Shown: positions 1 to 6,509, numbered from the stretch's first letter. The stretch is 9,300 nt of DNA from Luminiphilus sp. (GCA_022425845.1 JAKMEU010000266.1:1-9300); one strand, 5' to 3'. The notes: a model not told the origin generated them from the sequence alone. Numbers and translations are program-made.

Positions 1-167
1 TCTGAAGCGTCCGGCTTACCACCAGGCCACGGATTGGCAGCGCTGTATTTGGATTGACCGGTCATGGCCGGGCGTCAGATGTACAGCCCTCGGCCAACAG
101 ACGGGAGTCCGGTGATCCATCGGAGGGCGGCTACCTATTCCGGTTAAATCATGCGGGCCAGAGCGTT

Positions 168-207
168 TACATGTATAGCGGCCCGTATTAGCATGTCATG
201 TGACATG
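168..207. promoter_or_regulatory. Candidate operator: two ACATGT-centred palindromes
   Basis: TACATGTA at 168-175 is a perfect 8-base palindrome. CATGTCA-TG-TGACATG at 192-207 is a perfect 7-base inverted repeat with a 2-base spacer. Both contain ACATGT (169-174 and 203-208), and their centres lie 28 bases apart. This is the usual form of a binding site for a dimeric repressor or activator, and it sits about 190-230 bases before the Rieske oxygenase start. No regulator gene is visible in the window, so the protein partner and the effect on transcription are unknown. Confidence 0.35.
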
Positions 208-241
208 TTTTGTGGGCTTTAGGGCTCTGCGCATTGTATCT

Positions 242-283
242 GGGGGCCTGGATATGACTGGGTGGTATTGGGGTTGATTGGGG
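242..283 (+). other. G-tract cluster, possible G-quadruplex
   Basis: G-runs occur at 242-246, 260-262, 270-273 and 280-283 on the plus strand, with loops of 13, 7 and 6 bases. Shorter G3 runs lie just upstream at 214-216 and 222-224. The octamer ATTGGGGT occurs twice exactly 10 bases apart (267-274 and 277-284). The arrangement could fold as a loose G-quadruplex in DNA or in leader RNA, or be a helically phased protein site. The long first loop makes a stable quadruplex uncertain. Confidence 0.25.
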
Positions 284-398
284 TGGACACCGAGCTTATG
301 CGGGATGGGCCGCAGCACCACAGCCCTGATTGCTGCATGCTACGGAGGTTTCACGACCTGTGGCAGACCCTGGAACACGCCTGATTCGGAGCAGCGCC

Positions 399-1652
399 AT
401 GATGACACCCGAGTATATCGAAACCCTGCGTCGGCTAATGGAATTCGAGGCATCCCGCAGCGAGCCTCCAGCGGGCTTTCCGGCCCTGCCCGACATTCCT
501 GCCGGCCGCTATGTGGACCCCCGCTTCTACCAATTGGAGCAGGCGCATGTATGGCGCAAGTCCTGGTTGTTGGCGGCGCATATCGACGAAATACCAGAGC
601 CGGGCAATTACATGCTCTGGGATAATGCCGGACAGCCCGTGGTGATCGTTCACGCTGACAGCGGCGCGGTCAATGCGTTCTACAACACCTGCAGTCACCG
701 CGGCGCCCCGGTGGTCACTGAAGCGCGGGGCAAAGCCCGCCGACTGACCTGCAAGTATCACGGCTGGAGCTATGATCACGAGGGTGAACTGAGGGGCATG
801 CGCGATCCCGAGGACTTTCGCGACTTTGACATGTCCTGCCGCGGGCTGAGCAAAGTACGCTGCGAGCGGTTTGGCAACCTTATCTTCGTCAACTTCGATC
901 CCGAAGCGCCTACCCTGCCGGAATGGCTGGGCCCCATCGCACAGGAGTGGGAAGAGTTTCAGTTCGGCAACTGCCGCCTGGCATCCCGCGCCATTTTCGA
1001 TCTGGACTGTAACTGGAAGGTCGCCATGGAGGCCAATACCGAGGTCTACCATGTACGCAGCATTCACCCAACAACGGTCTCTCCCATTCTCGATGACCGC
1101 CGCAATGTTAATACTCTGTACCCCAAGGGTCATGGTCGCATGATTGCCCCCACACCCAAAGGCAAGTCCAACCTGGATGCCGTTGCAGTGCCCGACAAAA
1201 TGGCAGAGATACCCAGCGTTGGTGAAATTGGCCGCAGCTGCACCCAGTCCTACAACCTGTTTCCCAACTGGGTGTCGCCCCTCAGCCAACACGCTATTCC
1301 TCCACTGCTCTTCTGGCCGAACGGCATCAACAAATGCCGCTTGGAAACCTGGACCATGGCGCCGCAATGGCTGGAGGGGCGCAAACCTGACCTATGGACG
1401 GTGAACGAGGGCAGGGACCTGTGTCAGGTGTTGATGGAAGACATTCAATTTGGTGAAAAAATTCAGCAATCGATGCAATCCTACGGCTTCAAAGGCGTTC
1501 CCCTGAGCTATCAGGAGGCACGCATTTACCACTGGAACCAGGCGGCAGACAGGATGATCGGCATCGACAATATTCCCGAAGAGCTGCGCGTACTCCAGGT
1601 CATAGGGGAAGAATGGATCTACCCCAATGACCCACGCGTCGGGTTACTGTAA
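399..1652 (+). CDS. Rieske [2Fe-2S] non-heme iron oxygenase, alpha (catalytic) subunit
   Basis: This is a 417-residue ring-hydroxylating or demethylating oxygenase that would use O2 and electrons from a separate reductase to oxidise an unidentified substrate in the cytoplasm. The N-terminal Rieske domain shows C98-x-H100 and C118-x2-H121, the cluster ligands. The catalytic domain shows the H218-x4-H223 iron ligands after NWKVAMEANTEVYH. D348 (in MEDIQFGEKIQQS) is the likely third ligand. The residue three before the first His, normally Asp, is Glu215, as in choline- and carnitine-monooxygenase-type members. I chose ATG 399 because GGAG at 388-391 lies 7 bases upstream. GTG 360 in the same frame follows a stronger GGAGG (344-348) at 11 bases and would add 13 residues. 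No beta subunit, ferredoxin or reductase gene adjoins it, so it probably works as an alpha-only oligomer with a partner encoded elsewhere. The family is secure; the substrate is not. Confidence 0.93.
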   Translation: MMTPEYIETLRRLMEFEASRSEPPAGFPALPDIPAGRYVDPRFYQLEQAHVWRKSWLLAAHIDEIPEPGNYMLWDNAGQPVVIVHADSGAVNAFYNTCSHRGAPVVTEARGKARRLTCKYHGWSYDHEGELRGMRDPEDFRDFDMSCRGLSKVRCERFGNLIFVNFDPEAPTLPEWLGPIAQEWEEFQFGNCRLASRAIFDLDCNWKVAMEANTEVYHVRSIHPTTVSPILDDRRNVNTLYPKGHGRMIAPTPKGKSNLDAVAVPDKMAEIPSVGEIGRSCTQSYNLFPNWVSPLSQHAIPPLLFWPNGINKCRLETWTMAPQWLEGRKPDLWTVNEGRDLCQVLMEDIQFGEKIQQSMQSYGFKGVPLSYQEARIYHWNQAADRMIGIDNIPEELRVLQVIGEEWIYPNDPRVGLL

Positions 1653-1670
1653 CTGGGTAAACGGCCTCAC

Positions 1671-1715
1671 CAGCCTCTGGGCGCACAAGTGCTAAAAATC
1701 GGTGCGCCGAGGCTG
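1671..1715 (+). terminator. Strong stem-loop after the oxygenase gene, no T-tract
   Basis: CAGCCTCTGGGCGCAC (1671-1686) pairs with GTGCGCCGAGGCTG (1702-1715). This gives a 14-base-pair GC-rich stem with one 2-base bulge (TG at 1678-1679) and a 15-base loop. It begins 18 bases after the oxygenase stop codon. No run of T follows on either strand, so it does not fit a canonical intrinsic terminator. It may instead stabilise the mRNA 3' end, act as a weak or factor-assisted terminator, or reduce read-through into the transporter gene. Confidence 0.5.
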
Positions 1716-1788
1716 CAGCACCTCACCAATACATGCAATAGAGCCCCATTCATTACTGTGCCGGCGGCATTTTGATGCCTGGCTGACC

Positions 1789-1829
1789 GGGATGATCCAA
1801 GTCAGGGGCCCATCATCCCTGAACAGGGA
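1789..1829 (+). repeat. Two overlapping, mutually exclusive inverted repeats
   Basis: GGGATGAT (1789-1796) pairs with ATCATCCC (1812-1819) around a 15-base loop. TCCCTG (1816-1821) pairs with CAGGGA (1824-1829) around AA. The two share bases 1816-1819, so RNA could adopt only one at a time. They lie about 140-180 bases before the transporter start. A leader switch or a protein-binding dyad is possible, but nothing else in the sequence supports either. Confidence 0.3.
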
Positions 1830-1969
1830 ATAGCATCGGAAAGCCGACCATTACCCCTGTTGAGTTGCTTATACTTGCAGAAAGTAAAAAAAAATGACTT
1901 AGCGCTCATATCTCAGCCACAAGCAGTGCACGCTGTACTTTAGTTAGCCCACTCGGAGAGAGCTTGGCC

Positions 1970-2830
1970 ATGAAACAAAGCGCCCACTTCCCGGTTTTAC
2001 TTGCGGTCCTTGGCGTCCTGCTATTTTCCCTGCTGGATGCCGTTATGAAGGCGCAGGCGTTGGCCATGGGAACTTACAGCGCCATGTTCTGGCGTATGGT
2101 ATTTGGTGTGCTGTTCGCACTGCTGTTGTTTTCTCCCCGCCGCGTTGGGCCCATCTCCGGGCGAGTCCTGAAGATTCACATGCTGCGGGCAGCAGTCACT
2201 ACCCTGATGACATATCTGTTCTTTTTCAGTCTCACGCGTATTCCTCTGGCCCAGGCCATCGGCCTCTCTTTTATCGCGCCTATCATCACGCTTTTCCTGG
2301 CGGCACCACTGCTGGGGGAGCGCATCCAAAACAACGCCAAAGTAGCGGCAGGACTCGGCTTTCTGGGCGTCATAGTCGTCGTGGGTGGCGAGGTGCTCAG
2401 CCTGAATGCTGACAGCGATCTACTGGGCCTGGCGGCGCTGCTCTTGTTTGCGCTGCTTTACGCCTTTTATCTCATCCTGCAACGAAAACATTCGCTAATG
2501 GCGCAGCCCATGGAGATTGTCTTCTATCAAAATATTATGGTGTTCTTGATACTGCTGTGCGGGGCGCCTTTTTTTGTCTCCTTACCGGCCAATGCCATGC
2601 AGTGGGGTGGAGCAGCGTTGGCCGCTGTCTTTGCAATGGGGTCTTTGGCACTGATGTCGATGGCCTACCGACGGGCCGAAGCACAGAAGCTGATCTCTAT
2701 CGAGTACACCGCGTTCATATGGGCCGCGCTGTTGGGGTGGTGGTTTTTTGCCGAAGGACTTACTGCACAAACCCTGCTGGGCACAAGCTTAATCGTCGCA
2801 GGCTGCCTGGCGAGCCTCCGCAAAAGTTAA
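1970..2830 (+). CDS. EamA-family (drug/metabolite transporter superfamily) permease
   Basis: This 286-residue inner-membrane protein has about ten hydrophobic helices in two repeated EamA halves, roughly residues 5-143 and 150-285, which is the usual length for the family. The first half ends with the characteristic AIGLSFIAPIITLFLAAPLLGER segment, whose GER loop closes helix 4. The second half has the matching pattern, in which IEYTAFIWAALLGWWFFAE is followed by the glycine-rich final helix. Such proteins usually export small metabolites or amino-acid-like compounds, but the substrate cannot be read from sequence. I chose ATG 1970 over the in-frame TTG at 1964; GGAGAGAG at 1955-1962 precedes it, although GGAG is better spaced for the TTG. 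It lies 317 bases after the oxygenase on the same strand, so a functional link is possible but not shown. It is convergent with the next gene, 26 bases apart. Confidence 0.92.
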   Translation: MKQSAHFPVLLAVLGVLLFSLLDAVMKAQALAMGTYSAMFWRMVFGVLFALLLFSPRRVGPISGRVLKIHMLRAAVTTLMTYLFFFSLTRIPLAQAIGLSFIAPIITLFLAAPLLGERIQNNAKVAAGLGFLGVIVVVGGEVLSLNADSDLLGLAALLLFALLYAFYLILQRKHSLMAQPMEIVFYQNIMVFLILLCGAPFFVSLPANAMQWGGAALAAVFAMGSLALMSMAYRRAEAQKLISIEYTAFIWAALLGWWFFAEGLTAQTLLGTSLIVAGCLASLRKS

Positions 2831-2856
2831 GCGGCTGCGGTAAGAGAGCGAACTGC

Positions 2857-3240
2857 TCAAGGCGCCAGCAGCTGTTCAAGCCGAACCAGGCATCCCTCCA
2901 TGCTGCTGCGAATAAACGCTTCAATCTCGATGGGAGTGACCTCGGCTTGCCAAAGCAACCGACACCCTTCCGTGGTGGGAACAACTTCCATTCGTGCATG
3001 ATGTGTTTGCAGCGTTCCCGGTGCCTCAAAACAGGAATACTCAATGACTCGACGCGCATCGCAGTGCAACAGTATGCGCTCCTTGATATCGCCTGCGCCG
3101 GGCAGCGTTAACGAGCGAACGTTTCCCTCCAGAACGCAACGGTCCACACCAGGCACCCAGTCGACACGATTCGGGGTGCCCACGATGTCCCACAAGCGGT
3201 CGGCAGCAACATGAAATGAATGATCTATAGTCACAGCCAT
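2857..3240 (-). CDS. SRPBCC (Bet v1-like) family protein
   Basis: This is a 127-residue cytoplasmic protein with the pattern of a polyketide-cyclase/START-like SRPBCC fold. It opens with a beta strand and helix (DHSFHVAADRLWDIVGTP). A W-x-P-G-V segment near residue 29 is typical of the family, which often shows 'W.pgv'. Alternating strands follow, and a long C-terminal helix (about residues 103-125, EIEAFIRSSMEGCLVRLEQ) would close over a hydrophobic cavity. Family members bind or transform hydrophobic small ligands, but many are uncharacterised, and no catalytic residue can be assigned here. I chose ATG 3240, which follows a weak GAGA site at 8 bases. A GTG at 3300 would add 20 residues that do not look like part of the fold. 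It is convergent with the transporter gene and divergent from the GH17 gene. Confidence 0.82.
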   Translation of the reverse strand: MAVTIDHSFHVAADRLWDIVGTPNRVDWVPGVDRCVLEGNVRSLTLPGAGDIKERILLHCDARRVIEYSCFEAPGTLQTHHARMEVVPTTEGCRLLWQAEVTPIEIEAFIRSSMEGCLVRLEQLLAP

Positions 3241-3478
3241 TGTCGCTGTCTCTGGTCGATGCAGTATTGCGATGTTACCGCACACAAAATCCTCAGCCAC
3301 TCTCGTAGACGCGCCCCTGCCTCCACGCCATGGGTATGGCCCGTTTGTTGTTGCTCATGGCCGCATTAGCTCAATCGATCCGGCTTTAACTGCCGAAAAA
3401 ACCGTCCAATTCAGGTCAACAGGTTCGCTGGCGCGACAAAGTGAATGGGCGAGCGTCCAGCTTATACGGCGTTTCTCG

Positions 3479-3484
3479 CATAAT
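3479..3484 (+). promoter_or_regulatory. Possible -10 element for the GH17 gene
   Basis: CATAAT at 3479-3484 matches the sigma-70 -10 consensus at five of six positions and lies 39 bases before the GTG start. No good -35 element lies 16-18 bases upstream (TCCAGC at 3456-3461), so an activator may be needed or the match may be chance. The divergent SRPBCC gene would have its own promoter in the same 282-base gap, but I could not place it. Confidence 0.25.
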
Positions 3485-3522
3485 AAGGTGTTTTTAACGA
3501 CTGAAAGAAAGGACCTGGAAAC

Positions 3523-5391
3523 GTGCCGAGAATGGTGAAGTGGTTGAACGTTTTTCTGGCGGCGCTGGTGCTGGCGAGCTGCGACGCGTCACAGCACCCG
3601 GAGGATCTGCCCCGCAGCCCGTCGCCGGCTGATATTTTTGGTAATCCTGATTACCGCGCCATTTCCTACGGCGGTTACCGCGGACTCACTCGCGATGAGG
3701 CTCCCACCCTTGAGCAGGTTATTGAGGACATGGAGATTTTATCGGCCATGGGAATCAAGCTGCTGAGGACCTACAACACGTCGCAATACCCGCTGGCCGA
3801 ACTGACCCTGAACGCTATTGCGGCCCTCAAGGCGCAAGACCCCGACTTTGAAATGTATGTGATGCTGGGCGCCTGGATTGAGGCCCACAATGCCTGGGCC
3901 GAGGGTGTCTGGGATGACGAAAACAAACGCTGGGTGAATGGCACGGTGCCCGACCACACCACCGGTAATGTCGAGAACAACACACAGGAAATAGAAACAG
4001 CCGTTAGATTGGCGAACTCACACCCTGACATTGTTAAGGCGATTGCCGTCGGCAACGAGGCCATGGTCCAGTGGGCTGTCCAGTATTTTGTCTATCCACC
4101 TGTCATCTTGAAGTGGGTCAACCACTTACAGGCGCTGAAAGCACAAGGGGCACTTGCCCCGGACATTTGGATCACCAGCTCGGATAACTATGAATCCTGG
4201 GGCGGCGGCAACACCGTCTACAAAACTGAAGATCTGGTTGAATTAATGCAGGCCGTCGACTTTATCTCCGTACACACCTACCCCTTCCACGATTCATTCT
4301 ACAACTCGGAATTTTGGGGTGCCCTCGCCGATGAAGAGGCGCTGGACCCGCAAACGATGACCGCGGCCGTTATGCGTCGTGCGGTGGACTATGCCAGGTC
4401 GCAATACGGCGCGGTGGTTGATTACGCGTCCTCGCTGGGCATTGCCAAGCCCATTCATATCGGTGAAACCGGCTGGGCGACAACCGATGGTACAGCCTAT
4501 GGCGTGAACGGCTCCAAAGCGGCGGATGAGTATAAGCAGAAACTCTTCTATGACTTCCTACGCGCCTGGACCGACGAGGCCGATATCTCATTATTTTTCT
4601 TTGAGGCTTTTGATGAGCGCTGGAAGCAAGCGGCGGACCCCCAGGGATCTGAAAATCACTTTGGACTCATTGGTCTCGATAATTCGCTCAAGTTTGCCCT
4701 ATGGGATGCCGCTGATGCGGGGGCATTTGATGGCCTGACGCGGGACGGTAAGCCGCTGGTCAAGAGCTTCTCGGGTGACATGAACAACTTAATGGCATCA
4801 GTGTTATTGCCGCCTTTTAAGAGCCAGATGGCCGTTCGCCGCATTGAAAGTCACAACGATAATCGTCAGCCGGGTGAAGCCGTTACCGAGCAACACTATG
4901 TCGTGACCCATCAGTCGCTTTCCCCTCTGGACAGTGATCAGGCGAGCTACCCCAGCGCGCCACTGAAACTAATCCCCTGGGAGGGCACAGCCAATATCGA
5001 ACTGCTCGCGGACAACACCGTCATGGTGCAGCCTCGAGGGGGCGATTGGTGGGGAGCGAGTTTGGAGCTGGACGCTGACCGGGGCGAGGACCTCTCGAAG
5101 TTCGCGGCAGGAACATTACGTTTTGATATCAAGGGCAGCGTCTCAGCTGTATTCAGCATCGGGTTCCAGACGGGCTCCTACTTGCGCGGTGATCAGGTCA
5201 ACAACTTTGCGGCATTGGGTCCGGGTACGGCCTATGACATCAATGAAACATGGACCTCCGTAGCGCTCTCTATCCCGGAGATAAACGGCGGCACTGATCT
5301 CACGGACGTGACCAATATCCTTGCGTTCCTGAGCCAGAACAAGGGCGGCGACCAGGAGATTCTGGTTCGCAACGTGGTTTTCAGCCAATAG
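3523..5391 (+). CDS. GH17 family beta-1,3-glucanase-type lipoprotein with C-terminal module
   Basis: This is a 622-residue exported enzyme, probably an endo-beta-1,3-glucanase or glucanosyltransferase acting on laminarin-like or periplasmic glucans. Residues 1-20 form a lipoprotein signal peptide with lipobox LASC, so Cys20 would be lipidated. A GH17 TIM barrel spans about residues 38-400. The predicted acid/base is E179 in VGNE and the nucleophile is E315 in GETGW, both textbook GH17 motifs; the RTYN near residue 85 also fits. After a polar linker, residues about 478-622 look like a separate beta-rich module with aromatic residues (GGDWWG). It may be carbohydrate-binding and resembles galactose-binding-like modules of bacterial GH3 glucan hydrolases, but that is inference. 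GTG 3523 is preferred because AAAGGA (3508-3513) lies 9 bases upstream; ATG 3532 is the alternative, and both keep the signal peptide. Asp21 follows the lipidated Cys. No polysaccharide-utilisation partners are adjacent. Confidence 0.9.
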   Translation: MPRMVKWLNVFLAALVLASCDASQHPEDLPRSPSPADIFGNPDYRAISYGGYRGLTRDEAPTLEQVIEDMEILSAMGIKLLRTYNTSQYPLAELTLNAIAALKAQDPDFEMYVMLGAWIEAHNAWAEGVWDDENKRWVNGTVPDHTTGNVENNTQEIETAVRLANSHPDIVKAIAVGNEAMVQWAVQYFVYPPVILKWVNHLQALKAQGALAPDIWITSSDNYESWGGGNTVYKTEDLVELMQAVDFISVHTYPFHDSFYNSEFWGALADEEALDPQTMTAAVMRRAVDYARSQYGAVVDYASSLGIAKPIHIGETGWATTDGTAYGVNGSKAADEYKQKLFYDFLRAWTDEADISLFFFEAFDERWKQAADPQGSENHFGLIGLDNSLKFALWDAADAGAFDGLTRDGKPLVKSFSGDMNNLMASVLLPPFKSQMAVRRIESHNDNRQPGEAVTEQHYVVTHQSLSPLDSDQASYPSAPLKLIPWEGTANIELLADNTVMVQPRGGDWWGASLELDADRGEDLSKFAAGTLRFDIKGSVSAVFSIGFQTGSYLRGDQVNNFAALGPGTAYDINETWTSVALSIPEINGGTDLTDVTNILAFLSQNKGGDQEILVRNVVFSQ

Positions 5392-5592
5392 AGTCTGCCG
5401 GACTGTGGGCGCTGCTGACGGCGCATGAGCCTTCTGCTGCGTGACACGGCTGCCGACACCGGGCTGAAACGAACTTGAAATATCGAAGACGTACTTTCAA
5501 TGGTCTGAAACTTGAGGAACTACCGCCCCACGGCACCATACCGGCGGCGGCGGTGATCTCCCGTCCGGCCAAGTGTTGCGCGCGAGAACCTG
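5392..5592. other. Convergent gap between the GH17 and nei genes
   Basis: There is no gene in these 201 bases, which separate the 3' ends of two convergent genes. I find only weak inverted repeats: TTGAAA/TTTCAA in about 5474-5502 and ACCGCC/GGCGGT in about 5520-5553. Neither has the long stem plus T-run of an intrinsic terminator, so transcription may end here by a factor-dependent route. Confidence 0.4.
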
Positions 5593-6414
5593 TTAAATCG
5601 GTTGGCAGGTTGAACAGGTGTAGATTCTTCGTGAATTGGCGGTAGAACGTTGAATTTTTGTTCGGCACACCCGACAGGGCTGGCTGGCACGGCCAAAGAC
5701 AAAAAAACGCGCTTTGCCATAAGTGGCCCCCTGTTTTTTTAACGCCCTGTACTGTCGCTCCGGGAGGGTGACACCCTCCAGTGCATAGCTGCGCCGACTG
5801 ATATCGAGGGTAGTCCGGGCCAGTTTGCCAAGCTGTCCTTTACTGAGGTCGCGGGCCTTCTGTCCGGGATGAATGCCGGCGACAAATAAAATTTCACTGC
5901 GCAGGTAGTTACCCAGCCCCGCCAGAAAGGCCTGGTCAAGATAAACGGAATTGAGCGCTCTTCCGGAAAAAGCCTTGCTTTGCAAACGTTCCGCTACCAG
6001 CTGCCAGGTTAAGTTTGGGCTGAGGATGTCGGGGCCAATACGCTTTAAAAACGGGTGCTCTTCAATGTCCCCAGTTTGCCACACGCTGATATCCGAGGCG
6101 CTATAGAGCAGCGCGCTGTGCCGGTCGGTGTGAATGCCCAGCCTGAGCTGGCGGTTGGTTGTGGGTAACTTGTCGCGCCTGACCACTCGCCACACACCGT
6201 ACAGTTGATTGTGTGAGTAAATGGTAAGGCCCGCGTCAAAATGGGTCAGCAGCGCCTTGCCGCGGGTCTCCAGTGACAAGACGTTGCTGCCCTTGAGGGG
6301 CTTGGCGAACTTTTTAAGCGGTTGCAGCCCAAATTCTATTTTCTCGACGGTTTTATTTTTTAATACCGCCTCGACCTTATCCGCGGCGCGGCGTATTTCT
6401 GGACCCTCGGGCAT
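5593..6414 (-). CDS. nei: Endonuclease VIII (Nei), Fpg/Nei-family DNA glycosylase/AP lyase
   Basis: This 273-residue base-excision-repair enzyme would remove oxidised pyrimidines and cut the resulting abasic site. It starts MPEGPE, and processing of Met exposes the catalytic Pro2 with Glu3 beside it. Lys53 in TRGKALL matches the conserved minor catalytic lysine. The helix-two-turn-helix region contains FLAGLGNYLRSEIL, closer to E. coli Nei than to MutM/Fpg. The C-terminal zinc finger has C247-x2-C250 and C267-x2-C270, with Arg262/Arg263 in the finger loop, and ends CQPI. The length is close to the 263 residues of E. coli Nei. ATG 6414 is fixed by the need for Pro at position 2, and AAGG on the minus strand (plus 6424-6427) lies 9 bases upstream. 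The frame is open for 32 more codons upstream, but these are not part of the protein. A7 and T7 homopolymers lie within its 3' third, and the reading frame is intact across them. Confidence 0.95.
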   Translation of the reverse strand: MPEGPEIRRAADKVEAVLKNKTVEKIEFGLQPLKKFAKPLKGSNVLSLETRGKALLTHFDAGLTIYSHNQLYGVWRVVRRDKLPTTNRQLRLGIHTDRHSALLYSASDISVWQTGDIEEHPFLKRIGPDILSPNLTWQLVAERLQSKAFSGRALNSVYLDQAFLAGLGNYLRSEILFVAGIHPGQKARDLSKGQLGKLARTTLDISRRSYALEGVTLPERQYRALKKQGATYGKARFFVFGRASQPCRVCRTKIQRSTANSRRIYTCSTCQPI

Positions 6415-6440
6415 AAACATAAACCTTGGTTTCAGGGTTA

Positions 6441-6458
6441 ACTCAGACCGGGCTGAGT
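6441..6458 (-). repeat. Small hairpin in the nei leader
   Basis: ACTCAG (6441-6446) pairs with CTGAGT (6453-6458) around a 6-base loop, 27 bases before the nei start. It could be the end of an upstream transcript or a leader hairpin. The stem is short and no T-run follows, so the assignment is weak. Confidence 0.25.
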
Positions 6459-6474
6459 CTGTGTCATCACCCAC

Positions 6475-6509
6475 TTCATAGAGGCGCGGTACCACACACT
6501 GCAATTGCA
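6475..6509 (-). promoter_or_regulatory. Possible nei promoter overlapped by a palindrome
   Basis: Read on the minus strand, TTGCAG (plus 6499-6504) and TATGAA (plus 6475-6480) are separated by 18 bases and could form a weak sigma-70 promoter about 60 bases before nei. The -35 half overlaps TGCAATTGCA (6500-6509), a perfect 10-base palindrome, which would place a dimeric regulator where it could block or recruit RNA polymerase. Both parts are only moderate matches, so this is a hypothesis. Confidence 0.22.

Larger units (their letters stand above)
1..398. other. Non-coding upstream region of the Rieske oxygenase gene
   Basis: I find no supportable gene here. Plus frames 1 and 2 are open from the left edge only to stops near 57 and 113. 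They could be the last residues of a gene outside the window, but nothing in them is recognisable. The stretch does hold two palindromes (168-175 and 192-207), a set of G-tracts (214-283) and two Shine-Dalgarno-like sites (344-348 and 388-391), so it is best read as the control region and leader of the downstream oxygenase gene. I could not find a convincing sigma-70 promoter in it. Confidence 0.5.
1653..1969. other. Structured intergenic region between oxygenase and EamA transporter
   Basis: This stretch holds no recognisable gene. It contains a long stem-loop just after the oxygenase stop (1671-1715), two overlapping and mutually exclusive smaller inverted repeats (1789-1819 and 1816-1829), a nine-base A-tract (1886-1894) and the ribosome-binding site of the next gene (1955-1962). 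I could not assign a well-matched -35/-10 pair, so it is unclear whether the transporter has its own promoter or is read through from the oxygenase. Confidence 0.5.

Noticed and set aside
435..1367. 310-codon open frame on the minus strand
   Set aside because: It lies wholly inside the Rieske oxygenase gene, whose cluster and iron ligands are intact on the plus strand. The minus-strand translation shows no recognisable domain.
2557..3111. 184-codon plus-strand open frame
   Set aside because: It straddles the end of the EamA transporter and the antisense strand of the SRPBCC gene. Its composition is irregular and no family motif is visible.
3272..3538. 88-codon plus-strand open frame before the GH17 gene
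   Set aside because: It overlaps the GH17 start, has no recognisable features, and occupies the divergent promoter region.
5520..5720. Minus-strand frame starting MAKRVFLSLAVPASPVGC, which resembles a lipoprotein signal peptide
   Set aside because: It is out of frame within the 3' part of nei, over the zinc-finger codons that are clearly real. The lipobox-like look is coincidental.
5700..5740. A7 and T7 homopolymers in nei as a possible programmed frameshift or pseudogene signal
   Set aside because: The frame is continuous across both tracts and into a complete zinc finger, so there is no evidence of a shift.
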